DNA from: Nepenthes gracilis
Lineage: Eukaryota; Streptophyta; Magnoliopsida; Caryophyllales; Nepenthaceae
DNA: 64,000 bases
Assembly: GCA_033239525.1 (NCBI GenBank)
Contig: BSYO01000014.1
Coordinates: forward strand, 10,586,021-10,650,020
Reading direction: 5' to 3'
Shown here one piece after another: positions 36,480 through 47,292 of the stretch. The position numbers were made by a program, and so were the translations under genes. The notes beneath the pieces were generated by a model. The model did not search any database and was not told where the DNA came from. It was given only the letters and a program-made list of their open reading frames with translations. Position 1 is the stretch's first letter, and each line of letters starts with the position of its first letter.

Positions 36480-37290
36480 ACGTCAATGTCGGAGGGTTTG
36501 CCATTCTAAATTGAGCAGTTTAATGGACAAAGCAATTTTATTTTTTTGCGAAAAGAGTGAGAAATATTTTGATACGGATCAAAATGGTAAAAGCACTGAG
36601 AAAGAAGGACTAGCTAGAGATGATGAAAAATGATGGGTGGCAAAATATGATGAATGTCATTAATTGCATGATCAAGTCAGATCTTACAAATAACACTCTT
36701 CAAGAACTCATCAGTTTGTCGAATCTAATGATAAGTTTGGATGAAACCTAAATGCTGAAACAAATCCAAGTCCTTGACAAAGAGGTTATATGTGAAGAAA
36801 AGATTCTATGGCCTTCGGTTGTAGGAAGGGGGAAGCTTTGAGGAACATTTGGATGAATTCGATCGGGTTTAACATAAATGTCGGTGTTTGATGAGAAAAT
36901 CAAGAATGAAGATAAGGTGTTGGTGTCACTAGCTTTGTAGTCGGCCTCATACGGTCACATTGTCACAATGACACTATTAGAGAAAGGAACGCTCAGCCAT
37001 AATGTGGTCATCGCTTTCTTCATTAATGAGTCTAAGCGAAAGGGAAGTAAAGAGATTTCAAGAGAGAGGCATTGGTGCCCATTAGTGGTTGGCAGCATAG
37101 GAGATCCAAGGAGAGAAGCGGCAAATCGGGGAAGAACAAGAGTTGGTCCAAACTCAAGAGCACTGAATACTTTCTTTGTAATAAAAAGAGTCACATGAAA
37201 TGAGATTGTTTAAAATAGAAGCAGGAGAAAGTGGGTAGTAGTGAACAACAAGAGAGGAGAGATCATAACAGCAATGATTGAGTCTTTATT
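36480..37290 (+). pseudogene. Element B gag remnant
   Basis: Copia gag landmarks occur in shifted frames: DLTNNTLQELISLSN near 36680, VSLALxSASYGHIVTMTLLE near 36930, and FFINESKRKGSKE near 37018. The order matches A and D. Several stops are present. Confidence 0.7.
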
Positions 37291-37339
37291 GTTATCTACA
37301 GAGATCTTCTAGTCATTAAAATGGGGAAGACACAGAGCT

Positions 37340-37910
37340 TCGCAAGTCATAAGACGAGTTGGGGGTTGGATAGTGGACTATGTGATATCAAAAACGCCCC
37401 TCTTCACCTCCTATATGGTTAGGAACTACGGAATATTAAAGATGGGAAACGATAACTCATCGAGTGTAGGCAACATTAGGAATGTTAGCTTATGGACAAG
37501 CAACGGGACAAAGCTTATGTTTTGGGGTGTGAGATTTGTTTTAGACATGATATTGAATTTGATTTCAACCAATAAGCTTGACGAGAAGGGTTTTTACATG
37601 GTATTTGGCAAAGGTTAATGGAAGCTCACCAAATGCTCATCGGTTGTGGCAAGGGAAAACAAGCATTCAAGTTGGTACTTGATGGAAGTTTCAATTGGTA
37701 AGGGCAACGCCAATGTGACCAAGAAGAGGCTTTCTCAATGTGGTGAAAGGACAATGAGGAGAAGTGCAATAGGTACGAACACCTATTGAGTGGCAATAGT
37801 CCAAGTATTTCAATGGAGAGGAAAAGGAAGTCATTGAAGCTCATAAAGGTTGATTCTGGAATCTCCGTGGAGGAGAAGTTGTCAAAAGGTAAGAGATAAG
37901 GGTCTCCCAA
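37340..37910 (+). pseudogene. Element B protease/pre-integrase remnant
   Basis: The open part, 37373-37618, starts after a GLDSGLCDIK-like protease motif (LDSG kept, near 37367) and reads TPLFTSYMVRNYGILKMGND, then LMFWGVRFVLDMILNLISTNKL and DEKGFYMVFGKG. It then continues through stops with sequence parallel to A's last 80 codons and ends in EEKLSKGKR-like sequence at about 37890. It shows what element A looked like before the solo LTR entered. Confidence 0.7.
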
Positions 37911-37936
37911 AAGATAAAGGGTCCCTCACAAGATCG

Positions 37937-38315
37937 TGAGGGAAAATTTATTGGGTTTTGAGTTATTTTCTTGTGATTTTTATTTCCAATGAATGGGTCA
38001 TCTGGAAATTCAATAGGTTCAATGTGAAGGCTCGCATGAGCAAAAGATTAAAGTGCCACAGGAGAAAGTGTCTAATAAATGCATGAGCAAGCACCCATGT
38101 GTAAGAAAAAGACCATCAGTGTCTAATGAGCTCTTGAGGAGATGCATGTGCACTGAGAGCAGCATGACCACTGCTTATGCGTGCCTATTGAATGCCCTTG
38201 CACCAATCCATAGAATGGGCATGACTCGTGTGCTCCCAAGGGGCAATCTTGTGTGGCATGTGCAGCTATTTATGCCTGATATGCACCCGAAGGTTATACA
38301 TGCACCTGTATAATG
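37937..38315 (+). repeat. Element B 3' LTR, truncated
   Basis: Starts TGAGGGAAAATTTATTGGG and follows the 5' LTR for about 380 bp, to the block before the TATA box, then stops abruptly at the junction with gypsy H integrase sequence. Confidence 0.7.
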
Positions 38316-38317
38316 GT

Positions 38318-38800
38318 CTTGACGTGTGAAGGAGGGAGATGTGTAATGAAGTCCATAGAGAAGGATTCCCATATCTTACCCTGAATGGGCAGCGGCTGGA
38401 GAAGTCCTGGCGGGGCCGTATTAATGGGCTTGACTTGCTAGCATACCCGACAGTTGGAAACAAAATCCCACACCTCCTTGCACATTTACGGCTAATAAAA
38501 TGTGGCTGCTATTCAGGAAAGAGTTTGCTAAACTCTTGCGTGTTCTACAAGATGGGAATCGTGGTACTCATGTAGTATCAATTCTTGTCGGGCGGAATCG
38601 TCCGGGACCAGGATTCGATTTTTGTAAAAAATTAGTCCATCTCGCCAAACATAGCTTGCATGATCCCCTGGGTGTTCTTGGATGGCTTTGGCAAATTGAG
38701 CTGGAGCTAGATGCCACAGGTAATATTTCTGCAGAGTAGACAATAGTGCAATTAATTGTTGTGATACCACTTGTAGAGCCAAACACGATCTAGTCAAGAC
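38318..38800 (-). pseudogene. Gypsy H integrase N-terminal part
   Basis: 38797-38528 encodes VWRDGLIFYKNRILVPDD and HEYHDSHLVEHARV, the HH half of the zinc domain. The CC half, NCRVC, lies near 38455-38441 in another frame. Downstream, QGKIWESFSMDFITHLPP (38385-38330) contains the first catalytic Asp. The protein ends at the element's broken end. Confidence 0.8.
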
Positions 38801-38881
38801 TCTAAATAGAGCATCGACAGGTCCATTTTCTCGGCCCGGCTAGTAGACAATTTTGAAATCAAACCCCGTTAATTTAGTAAT

Positions 38882-39268
38882 CTAGCGCTGTTGATCCGGA
38901 GTGTGTATTGGCTGAGTCAGCAGTGCCTTGAGGAGTTGATGGTCCGTTTGGACAGTGAACTTGGCGCCCAATAAATATTGTCGCAATTTCTTCACAGCCT
39001 CAGTGATGGCACATAGCTCCTTCATGTAGGTGGAGGAAGCCTGTAGCTTTGGGTAGATTTGTTTACTGAAGAAAGCAATGGGATGGCCATCTTGAAGTAG
39101 TATGGCTCCGATGCCCTGTCCAGATGCATCTATCTGAACCACAAAGGGTTTGGAGAAGTTAGGTAAGGCCAACACAGGGGTGGATGTGAGAGCAGCCTTA
39201 AGGGAGTTAAAGGCATGCTCAGCTTCTGGAGTCCATAGGAAGGAGTGCTTCCATAGTAATTGAGTCAA
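38882..39268 (-). pseudogene. Gypsy H RNase H
   Basis: An open 128-codon frame contains FLWTPEAEHAFNSLKAAL, PFVVQIDASGQGIGAILLQ with the first catalytic Asp, PIAFFSKQ, and FTVQTDHQLLKALLTQPIHT. This is a Ty3/gypsy RNase H, normally fused to RT; here a frameshift or stop near 39285 separates them. Confidence 0.85.
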
Positions 39269-39301
39269 AGGAGCAGAGATTTGGGCATAACCCTTAACAA
39301 A

Positions 39302-40130
39302 TCACCAGTAATACCCGGCCAATCCCAGAAACCCGCGCAATTGTGCAATGGTGGTAGTTGTCGGCCAGCCTTGGACAGTCTCAATTTTGGTTGGATCCAC
39401 AGCCACTCCTAGCTCCGAAATAATGTGACCCAAATAGGATAGCGAAGTCCGCCCAAATTCACATTTGGGTTGTTTAGCAAAGAATGTATTAGCATGCAAG
39501 ATGTGCAAAACCTGTGCAAGATAATGGAGGTGTGTTTCCCACGAGGGGCTATACACTAATATATCATCAAAGAAAACCAGCATAGACCGCCTTAGCACCG
39601 GACGGAAGATCATATTCATTTTGGACTGAAATGAAGAGGGAGCATTGGATAATCCAAAAGGCATGACCAGAAATTCATAATATCATTCATGAGTGCGGAA
39701 AGCCGTTTTGTGAACGTCTTCAGCATAAATGCGCATTTGGTGATACCCCACTCGCAAGTCTAGCTTGGAAAACACCAAAGCCCTGGACAATTTGTCCAGT
39801 AGCTCATCCATTGTTGGAATGGGACCGGTCTTTAACTGTAACAGCACTGAGAGTTTGATAATCCACACAAAATCGCCAACTCCCATCCTTTTTCTCGACA
39901 AGTAATACTGGCGACGAAAAAGGGGTGGTGCTGGTTCGGATAAAGCCCTCGTCTAACATTTCTTGAATAATCTATTCCATTTCTACTTTCTGAAAGTGGG
40001 GGTATCGGTAAGGCTTTACATTTACTGGTTCTATGTTTGGTTTTAGTGGAATGCAATGATCGGTGGAATGTTGTGGTGGTAACCCGTGTGGAATTGAGAA
40101 AACTTCAGTAAATGCTGAGAGGAGGTGACA
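39302..40130 (-). pseudogene. Gypsy H reverse transcriptase, frameshifted
   Basis: 39901-39683 has [20 protein letters not shown] and [12 protein letters not shown]. 39664-39302 has MPFGLSNAPSSFQS, the catalytic VFFDDILVYS, KCEFGRTSLSYLGHIIS and LRGFLGLAGYYW. The N-terminal part (about 40130-39900) is readable in other frames. The catalytic Asp pair is intact, and only a few frameshifts separate the parts, so H is less decayed than E. Confidence 0.85.
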
Positions 40131-40475
40131 GAGCTATAATGATAGGGGGGAAATGTTGGAAGGTAAATGATTTGGAGAGGGAATTGAGGAGGAATTAGTT
40201 TCCAATGGAGGGTCCAAAATACATGTGACTGTTATTTGGAAAGAGGTAGCAGCAGAATTGGCCATCTCACTGCGTCGAAGTTGTCCCAATGTCATGGATG
40301 AGATGGTGGCTGATTGAAGCCTATGTAAGGTGAGCTGAGTTCTGGCATAATCAAAACTCATCCATAAGGCCTTATAATCAAATAGCATAGGGCCAATGGT
40401 GGCCAGCCATTGCACCCCAAATGCCACATTCGCCCCATAGATAGGTAATAAGTAGAGATCCACCTGAAACTTTGA

Positions 40476-40960
40476 CTAGTCCAGATTAACGAGGATATTG
40501 GAGCATATGCCTTCGCAATGTAGGGAGTCCACGTTACCAACTATGACTTTAGGATGCTGAGAAGGCTCGATGGTCAGCCCCAAATTTTTAGCCAGCCGAG
40601 TTTGAAGGAAATTATCAGCAAAACCACTATCCACCAAGATAACCATTGATTGGCCAGCTACTTGGTCTTGCAGGCGCAATGTGAAAGGAACAAAATGGTC
40701 TTCTAGAGCATGAAGAGAAATGGTTGGGGTGACAGTCGGTGTTGGAGGAAGGGATTCAGAGTCGAGAGGACTTATTGTCGGATGTTCCTGGACAATGGCG
40801 TCGTCCTTAAGTAGCAGTATCATCCCTAGGGGTGTGCCTTCGTCTTCTGCCAGCATACATAGGAACTGTGGAAGGTTACAGCGATGGCCCGATGTAAATT
40901 TTTCATCGCAATTGAAATACAACTCTCAGTCATGCCAAGATGCCATTTCAGTTGGAGTGA
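40476..40960 (-). pseudogene. Gypsy H zinc knuckle and protease
   Basis: A 148-codon open frame begins FNCDEKFTSGHRC (zinc knuckle, with its first Cys just upstream at a frame break), followed by an acidic linker and the protease MVILVDSGFADNFLQ with the catalytic DSG, then LAKNLGLTIE. The order and the long linker are typical of this gypsy clade. Confidence 0.85.
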
Positions 40961-41690
40961 GTTTTTTTTATAGGTAATCTTAGAGGAAGGCTAGAAGAAG
41001 AAGTAGAAGAAGAATACTGCAGCGGTGTTGCCAAGTTATGAACTGGATGTTTGGAAGTCGATGGCCAGTGGGCAGGGGAGCGCCCTGTATCAAACTTTTC
41101 CTCCACCAACTTAGCTATGCCAATAGCCTCTGGTAGAGATATGAATTTCAGCGGCAAAAGCTCATATCGTATATCATCCCGTAGGCCGGAAATAAAGCAG
41201 TTCAATAAATTCACTGTAGTAAGACCAATAGTGCGTGTGGAGAGTGCCTTGAATTCTGTCATGTAGGCAGTGATAGTAGAGGTTTGCCAAAACTTGTAGA
41301 GCATGACTTTAGGGCTTGAGTATGTGGACGGCCCGAATCATAGCTCCAGGTCATGAGAAAATAATTCCCAGGTGGAAAGTTGTTTGGTGGAGTATATCCA
41401 TTGGTACCATTGGAGAGCCAAGACAATCATATAAAATGCAGTGATTGTCAATTTCTGCTCTGATGGGGTTCCATGATAATGGAAGAAGGGTTCAATTTGG
41501 AAAATCCAGCCAAACATGTTATCCCCAGAGAAAAATGGGATTTCGAGCTTGTGTAGACGAACAGAGGTAGCTAGTTGGAAATTGGTTGCTGCATGTGGGA
41601 AGAGCGATAAGGTATGAGTCGATTGCTGGGAAAGGGTAGAAGAAGTCGCTAGAAATGATGGGGGAGTAAGAAGCAACGGAGGATTTACTG
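40948..41690 (-). pseudogene. Gypsy H gag
   Basis: Two adjoining frames. 41676-41338 holds LHKLEIPFFSGDNMFGWIFQ, then IEPFFHYHGTPSEQKLTITA and ALQWYQWIY. 41304-40948 holds LYKFWQTSTITAYMTEFKAL and LNCFISGLRDDIRYELL. Together they form a retrotransposon gag domain (PF03732 type). A frameshift lies near 41320. Confidence 0.8.
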
Positions 41691-41879
41691 GTGGTGGGGG
41701 TGATTTGTCAAGTCAAAGCAAAATCTTAGAGAGGGATTTTTGTATATACTCAATTGTAGAAGTATTAGAGGCAATACCTTCACCATGTTACTGTATGGTT
41801 GCCACTACCTGATTCAAATCCTTCAAAATACCAGCGATGGAGTCTTCAAGGGCCTTATATCGCATTGTCATTCCTTCTG

Positions 41880-42324
41880 TCATATCTCAATGAGAGCACC
41901 AATTGATGCATGGTGCCTACTACTGTCAATCATGTGGGAAATTTGGGAGAGGAAGAAAGGAGGAAGAAGGAATTCGGGGAGGGGAGATTCTGACAAAGAG
42001 AGAGGAAATAAAGGGGAAAGGAAAACAAAACACAAATCAGAAAGAGTCCGAAAGTTTGAGATTCTTCATTCATGCCCCCAATGAGCACAGTGGTGGGCTT
42101 ATATGTACAATGTTGGGCCAGCGCCAGTAGCTGCACATGGCCATAACAGACGGCCAACATAACTGAAAAATAACCATCTTTGTAGTAAATGTATGCACAT
42201 GCAGGGAGAAGGAATAACAAGCTGAAACAGAAAAAAATGACAGATAGTATGCACGTGCTATCTCTGAATTAAATGTAGTCTCTGAATATAAGGGGGGCCT
42301 GAGTGGCTCGAGCACTTTGTCTGG
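41880..42324 (-). repeat. Gypsy H 5' LTR and primer region
   Basis: The inner end is set by TGATGCATGG (plus 41904) next to minus-strand TTGGTGCTCTCATTGAGA, a form of leader and primer site found in gypsy elements. The outer end near 42324 (TCTGGCA) is a guess, because no partner LTR survives in the window. Confidence 0.5.
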
Positions 42325-42599
42325 CAATAGACAGGTGACGTGACGGTGATGCTTCTAAGGGTGTTTTGATAAGTTCCGTAATAATATTTTAGCAATTCAA
42401 CCTTCTATAATTTGTTCAGTATACCACCGAAATATTACAATCAGATAGTATTAAGGATGGCCCAAGGTATAAGACTTCATCCATTGTCGACTTTGAGGGT
42501 CAGATCCTTACCCGTATGATTTAGAGAGGCTGTTTTAGAAGGTCGAATTTAAAAGATGACCAAATGAAAGAAAGAGCATACCGACAAATACCTATGGAA
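42325..42599. other. Unassigned sequence, possibly part of a disrupted gene
   Basis: Not repetitive elsewhere in the window. It is the left flank of solo LTR F. Joined across F it would continue into 44044-44194, where an exon-like stretch is seen. Confidence 0.3.
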
Positions 42600-43365
42600 C
42601 AATGTGTTGGGTTCGACATCCATATTCACACACAACCCGGTGCAGCAAAAAACCCGAATCTCCGTCAGTTGTCAGCAACCAATTTAGTAGGACACAATGA
42701 ACAAAAATGTACAACGTTTTTAACGTAAAAACCCTTCTTAAATCGAAGGAAAAAACTACGGGACAAACTCCGAATATGACTTCCACTATGTAAAATCGGT
42801 TACAAAAAATCCTGAGACAGAATACCCGCTACACACCCAAGACAGAATAAGAAAAACAACTTCAGAGTAAGAAAACTCTCATTTTCTCTTATCTCTATGT
42901 TTTTCTTCTCTCATTCTCTCACTAGTGGTACACTCTACTCACTAATTTTACAAGTGTGACGGTAAACAGTGAACGACAAGAGCTCTCTTCCACTCTCCGT
43001 TGCACTGCCGCTATCCTGCCACCCACCACAGCACTTGCGGCCACTACCGCACTTGGCTTTTTCTCCGCTTGCTTTGTTTGTCTGTCTCCTGAAGCGCCTA
43101 GTGTGCTCTTTATAAAGACTCTGGCGCCAAATCCATCTGCTCACCTAGTTTAATTCTTGCAGATGATTTGTCACACCAACCCTACCTTTTCCTACGACTT
43201 CACCAGTCTCCGCACTTTCCCAGACACGCATGCTTTACAAGTCAACCTGCTCTTTATATAGGCAGCGCATGCTCTACATAACAGCTACTTGCTCTGCAAA
43301 ACTTACAAATTCTGAAAAGTCAACTCTGCACAATTAGCTACAAGCATTCCAGATAAGCTATCCTT

Positions 43366-43482
43366 GACCATCACCTAGTGTCCTCGGTCTTTACTAGTCT
43401 CTCTGGCCATCACCTAGTGTCCTCGGTTGTAACTAATCTCTTTGGCCATCACCTAATCCTCGGTCTTCACTAGTCTCTTTAC
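43366..43482. repeat. Tandem repeat, three units of about 39 bp, inside LTR F
   Basis: The units start GACCATCACCTAGTG, GGCCATCACCTAGTG and GGCCATCACCTAATC, each followed by CCTCGGT and ACTAGTCTCT-like sequence. Confidence 0.8.
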
Positions 43483-43679
43483 CCAATACAACTTACTGGC
43501 TGTCTGGCCTTTATCCATTTTGAAATTTCATTCCAGAATTCCTCTCCAAGAATTTCTCTTCCGGAATTTTATTCCGGCCTTTGCATTCCATAATTCCATA
43601 CTAGCCAACCATTCTGGAATTTCCATACTAGTAAAACCATACTGGTAAAACCAAACTGGTAAATTCCATTCCGACATTT

Positions 43680-44030
43680 GCCACTCCGGCAAATGCCACT
43701 CCAAATTTTCATTCAAGATTTTCACTCCGCCAAATGCCACTCCGACATTTGTACTCCGATAATCCACTCCAGATTCTCACTCCAACAAATGCCACTCGGG
43801 CATTTGCACTCTAGAAATCCACTCCGGCAAATAGTCACTCAAGATTTGCCCTATCCGGCAAACGGTCACTCCAAGATTTTCTTTTTCTGGCAAATGGTCA
43901 CTTCAAGATTTGCTTTCTCCGGCAAACGGTCTCTTTGAGATTTGCCCACCTTGACAAATGATCTTCTCCGAGATTTGCCTTCTTTGGCAAATGGTCACTT
44001 TGAGATTTGCCTTCTTCGATAAACGGTCTA
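43680..44030. repeat. Degenerate short-period repeats inside LTR F
   Basis: An array of units mixing CACTCCGGCAAATGC and AAGATTTGCC-type phrases. The last 200 bp have a period near 35 bp, alternating AGATTTGCC with GGCAAANGGTC, which are partial inverted complements of one another. Confidence 0.7.
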
Positions 44031-44043
44031 TCCCAACACAATG

Positions 44044-44194
44044 GAGATTCAGGAAGAGAAAGGTTTGCTGGTTTATGTCCTATCACGAAGTCCATAGCAT
44101 TTTTACAGGAAGTTTTGCATAACAATGTTGCAGATTATCATACCAATTGCACTTCAAATTCTTGTACTCTCTTTAGATTAATGACAACTGAGGT
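44044..44194 (+). CDS. Possible host exon broken by solo LTR F
   Basis: Immediately right of the LTR target duplication an open plus-strand frame reads GDSGRERFAGLCPITKSIAF, then LQEVLHNNVADYH and FRLMTTEVE, and ends at GAG before a GTAAGG splice-donor-like site (44195). Before the insertion the frame would extend left through 42599 for some codons. I recognise no family. It may equally be a chance open stretch of about 50 codons. Confidence 0.2.
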
Positions 44195-44721
44195 AGAGGT
44201 AAGGTCCCAAAATTAATTATCATAAGGATTCATGTGGGAACCAAATTAGTACGAGATCAATGAGGAGTTGTGCATGAATAATTTAGTTTCTGTTCCTATG
44301 AGCAAAATTACCAGCCTCCGTTGTCCGACAGAGATCTGAAAATCACACTGAACCATGGCAAACCAGTGCCAACTAGCAGGGCAAGTTTCCAAAGAGCCTT
44401 CAGAAATTTATCTACTTAGTTTTTTTGTGCTTACAACACTCTTTGAGTAAATTCTTAGACTCATAACAAATCTGAGTTAACAAGTCTACAACATAACAAA
44501 ATTTAAATTCAATTTTTCGACCGTAGAAAGATCAAAATTGAGAAATATATATGTAGTGGCGATGGCAAGGAGAGTACCTGTACCAGCTAGTGAGGAAAGG
44601 CTTAGGAGAGAAGATAGCAATTGCAGGATACTTGCGCTGGGAACGACTGTGATAATCATTGAACAATTGCTCAACTAATTTGGACTTTGTTATCATCGCG
44701 CTCTCTCTCTCCCTCCCTCTT
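44195..44721. other. Unassigned spacer
   Basis: A minus-strand frame of 62 codons (44674-44486) has a hydrophobic, serine/leucine-rich N-terminus like a signal or membrane segment, but nothing confirms it. (CT)n-rich sequence at 44700-44720 borders copia C. Confidence 0.3.
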
Positions 44722-45004
44722 TATTAGAAAGTACAGCTATACAGCTGTAGTATATTTTAGCATATATTGTATATATATTCTGTATATTTTATTTGCTGTT
44801 TTTTTCTTTCCTGCATATTTTCTTTCTTTTTATTTTTCTTTCTTATTTAATTGTTCCGTTGGCCTTTGTGCATATAAGCATTTGTGTGATCGCTTTGTAC
44901 ACTAAATTCAATTGAATGAAATAAAGCGGGAAATTATCTTCAACCCTCGTTCGCGGCTGTTCTCCCTCTTGTCCTCGAGCCTCCATTGTCGTCTTCTTCC
45001 TCCA
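44722..45004 (+). repeat. Copia C 5' LTR
   Basis: Starts TATTAGAAAGTACAGC and ends CTTCTTCCTCCA. It shares near-identical blocks with 49055-49359 (AGCTGTAGTATATTTTAGCA, CTTATTTAATTGTTCCGTTG). TATAAG near 44873 and AATAAA near 44920 are the likely promoter box and polyadenylation signal. Confidence 0.8.
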
Positions 45005-45460
45005 AGCAGACAGGGCCTCCTCACCAAACTTCAAAACCACCTCAAACACAGCCAACCCTCCGAGCTCGACTCCAAACCCTCACCGACTTCACAAATCCCT
45101 ATCGGCTGGAAGTAGGCGATAACCCTGCCATCACGGCCGACAATTTCGACGTGGAAGAATGGGAAGAACAAGCTCCAATTCATCGAGGCAGTTGAATACT
45201 CGGCGACCCCCTCTTTGAAATCGGAATTGACGATCCCATGTTAGCTCTTCGATTAAAGCAAGCGTTGTCTTCGTCGATGATGCCTTTATACGTTCGCGAC
45301 GGTTTACCCAACACGGGCCTGATTTTCCAATTAAAAAATCTACGGCTGGTTTTGAACCCGTGAGTGGCAGCTCAAAACTTTGTGGGATGAGCTCTTGATT
45401 TACGATCCCCTAGTTGCGATTGTGGTAAATGAAATCCCTTTGAAAAAAATTGTGTTATTC
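45005..45460 (+). other. Gene-like GC-richer segment after the 5' LTR of copia C
   Basis: The plus strand reads like coding sequence: RARLQTLTDFTNPY, EVGDNPAITADNFDVEEWEE, then, after a stop, a GDPLFEIGIDDPMLALRLKQ-type stretch and PLYVRDGLPNTGLIFQLKN to about 45345. I recognise no retroelement domain in it. Several of its phrases (TCCGAGCTCGA, GAAGAATGGGAA, CGGAATTGACG, TTTATACGTT) recur in the same order at 49450-49575, just outside the 3' LTR. It may be a captured host-gene fragment. Confidence 0.4.
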
Positions 45461-45879
45461 AATTCTTGATGGGACGATTCTTACTCTAACACCCGAGATC
45501 AAATTATGATGATGGACGTTTTCTTTTATCCAACAGCAAGAACAACAGCATCATATTTTTTTTGAGCACCGTGGCGTTAACAGCCAAAAGAAAATAAGTC
45601 CCTTCGAAACAATTTAGATTCTTTCTAAGAAAGACAAACGTTATTGCAAGATTATTATTATTCAAAAATTAGATTACGTTTTTGAAAAGTGTTACTTGTT
45701 GCTTCCCTCCTAATCAATAATCGGGCACATAGCCAATTTATTGATTTCAAGAACCACTCGATCAAGAAGGACAATAATTTGCATTAACAAAGATCAATTT
45801 AATCAACTCATGGAGTTGATTGCATTTGCAAGACCGGGCAGCACATATTGATCCATTAAGTAATAAAATTTGACTAGTA

Positions 45880-46115
45880 ATATTTTCCCTGCTTGTCCCT
45901 CTCATATATTTTCAATATATTCTACTCGGACACAGGGCCACCGACCATATGATATGTAAATTATATACTCACCACAAAATTTATTAGTTTTCAAGTAAAG
46001 CCACATTTCCCACGTTGGAAACATTAGACTCACCGATAAAATAATATTGCATAACGTGCTTTGTGTTCCTTCATTCACTTTCAATTTAGTTTATTATCAT
46101 ATGATGTTTTCTTTT
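45880..46115 (+). pseudogene. Copia C protease remnant
   Basis: The plus strand near 45925-46110 preserves the end of the copia protease block: IYSPQNLL, then TFPTWET/GNIRLTDKIILHNVLCVP, FTFNLVYYH. The DTGATDH active-site motif is degraded (DTGPPTI-like sequence at about 45930). Gag upstream cannot be followed. Confidence 0.55.
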
Positions 46116-46254
46116 CTAACAGTGATTCGAGGACCTTGCTACTTGGACAACGATTGGGATGGGTGAAGAGAAAAGACGAATAAGAACGTTGATCCAAATT
46201 CTTTACAAAGCCTTCTCTCCAAATTTCTGCAAGGAGCCTTGGCTAATTTTGTTT

Positions 46255-47292
46255 TATCGCCTTCTCTTTTGTGGCATTCTCGATTAGGTCACATTTCGTA
46301 TTCTAGGATGAAACCATGTAAAAAGCATTCAATTAATGATAATCCTGTTCTATTTGTCACATGGCCAAGCAGCGATTTCGCCTCCCTTTTTCTCCAGTAC
46401 CCATAAGTCACACACCTTATTCGGCGTGGTGCATTGTGACTTATGGGGCCCATGTTCCGAGGTATCTTATGACGGATATAGATACTTCTTGACTATTGTT
46501 GATGATGCTTCAAGTACCGGATTTACTTGCTTTGAAACAAAATCGGATACCAAATTGTGCCTGGAAGCCTTTTACAATCTGGTTACCGCACAATTTAATG
46601 TCAAAATTAAGACAATTCGCAGCGACAATGGAACTGAGTTCAGATTGGGAGACTTTTACAGCAAAAGAGGTGTTATCCACCAACGCAGTTGTGTGGAAAC
46701 ACCACAGCAAAACGGTGTTGTTGAACGTAAACACCAACATTTATTGAATGTTGCTAGAGCTCTTCGTTTCCAATCCGGACTTCCTTTAAAATTCTGGAGT
46801 GATTGTGTCCTTACCGCCGCACATATCATAAACAGGATTCCCACTCCATTACTAGAAAATAAGACTCCATACGAAGTTTTGTTTGGTATCAAACCCAACT
46901 ATAACAATCTTCGTATATTTGGTTGCTTGTGTTTTGCTTCCACCATCTCCCACTATCGTACTAAATTTGATTCTAGGAGTAGAAAATGCATCTTCCTTGG
47001 CTATCCGTTTGGTGTCAAAGGCTACAAATTGATTGACTTAGAAAACCACACTACATTTTATTCAAGAGATGTAATCTTTCATGAAAACATTTTCCCCTTC
47101 CACACCAACGGGATTGACCAAAATACCAATATCTCTACTGATGCAATCCCATCAGAACCACCTATCACCAACAACGAACAAGCATGGCAAATACAATCAA
47201 TGCAACCTAACTTACATGATCCTCCTTCAAATCCGGTTGACGAGTTTGTGACTAAAGACATCAAGATCCGGTTTCTAATGTCCTGTCCATAA
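46255..47292 (+). CDS. Copia C pre-integrase and integrase
   Basis: Upstream in another frame, LLWHSRLGHISYSRMK (46265-46312) marks the pre-integrase zinc domain. The open frame 46336-47292 (318 codons) holds the integrase core with all three catalytic residues: Asp35 in VHCDLWGP, Asp97 in TIRSDNGTEF and Glu130 in QQNGVVERKHQ. The C-terminal copia blocks AAHIINRIPTPLLENKTPYE, LRIFGCLCFAS and RKCIFLGYPFGVKGYK follow. This is the best preserved integrase in the window. One frameshift separates it from the zinc domain and a stop at 47290 separates it from RT. Confidence 0.85.

Larger units (their letters stand above)
35546..38315 (+). mobile_element. Short copia-derived element B, 3' LTR truncated
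   Basis: Sister of element A: the 5' LTR (about 35546-36428), the gag remnant and the protease/pre-integrase remnant are collinear with A, followed by a KLSKGKR-like segment and the start of a 3' LTR (37937-38315). The 3' LTR breaks off at about 38315, where gypsy H begins. B lacks integrase core, RT and RNase H at the same place as A, so the two share an ancestral internal deletion and have not lost the genes separately. Confidence 0.75.
38316..42324 (-). mobile_element. Ty3/gypsy retrotransposon H, truncated in integrase
   Basis: The minus strand gives 5' LTR (41904-about 42324), primer region, gag, zinc knuckle and protease, RT, RNase H and the integrase N-terminus, ending shortly after MDFITHLPP near 38320. 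The integrase core, C-terminus and 3' LTR are absent. It abuts the truncated 3' LTR of element B at about 38315, so a deletion or rearrangement probably joined them. Domain content and the GHRC zinc knuckle are those of Ty3/gypsy. Confidence 0.8.
42605..44038 (-). repeat. Solo copia LTR F with perfect target duplication
   Basis: Begins TGTTGGG and ends CCCAACA, a perfect terminal inverted repeat, and is flanked by CAATG on both sides (42600-42604 and 44039-44043). Its first 200 bp resemble the copia D LTR (AAAACCCTT, then a GGAAAAAACTACGGGAC-like block), which suggests minus orientation and the same lineage. No internal region remains: 1434 bp is one LTR. It contains two internal tandem-repeat blocks. 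Confidence 0.9.
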
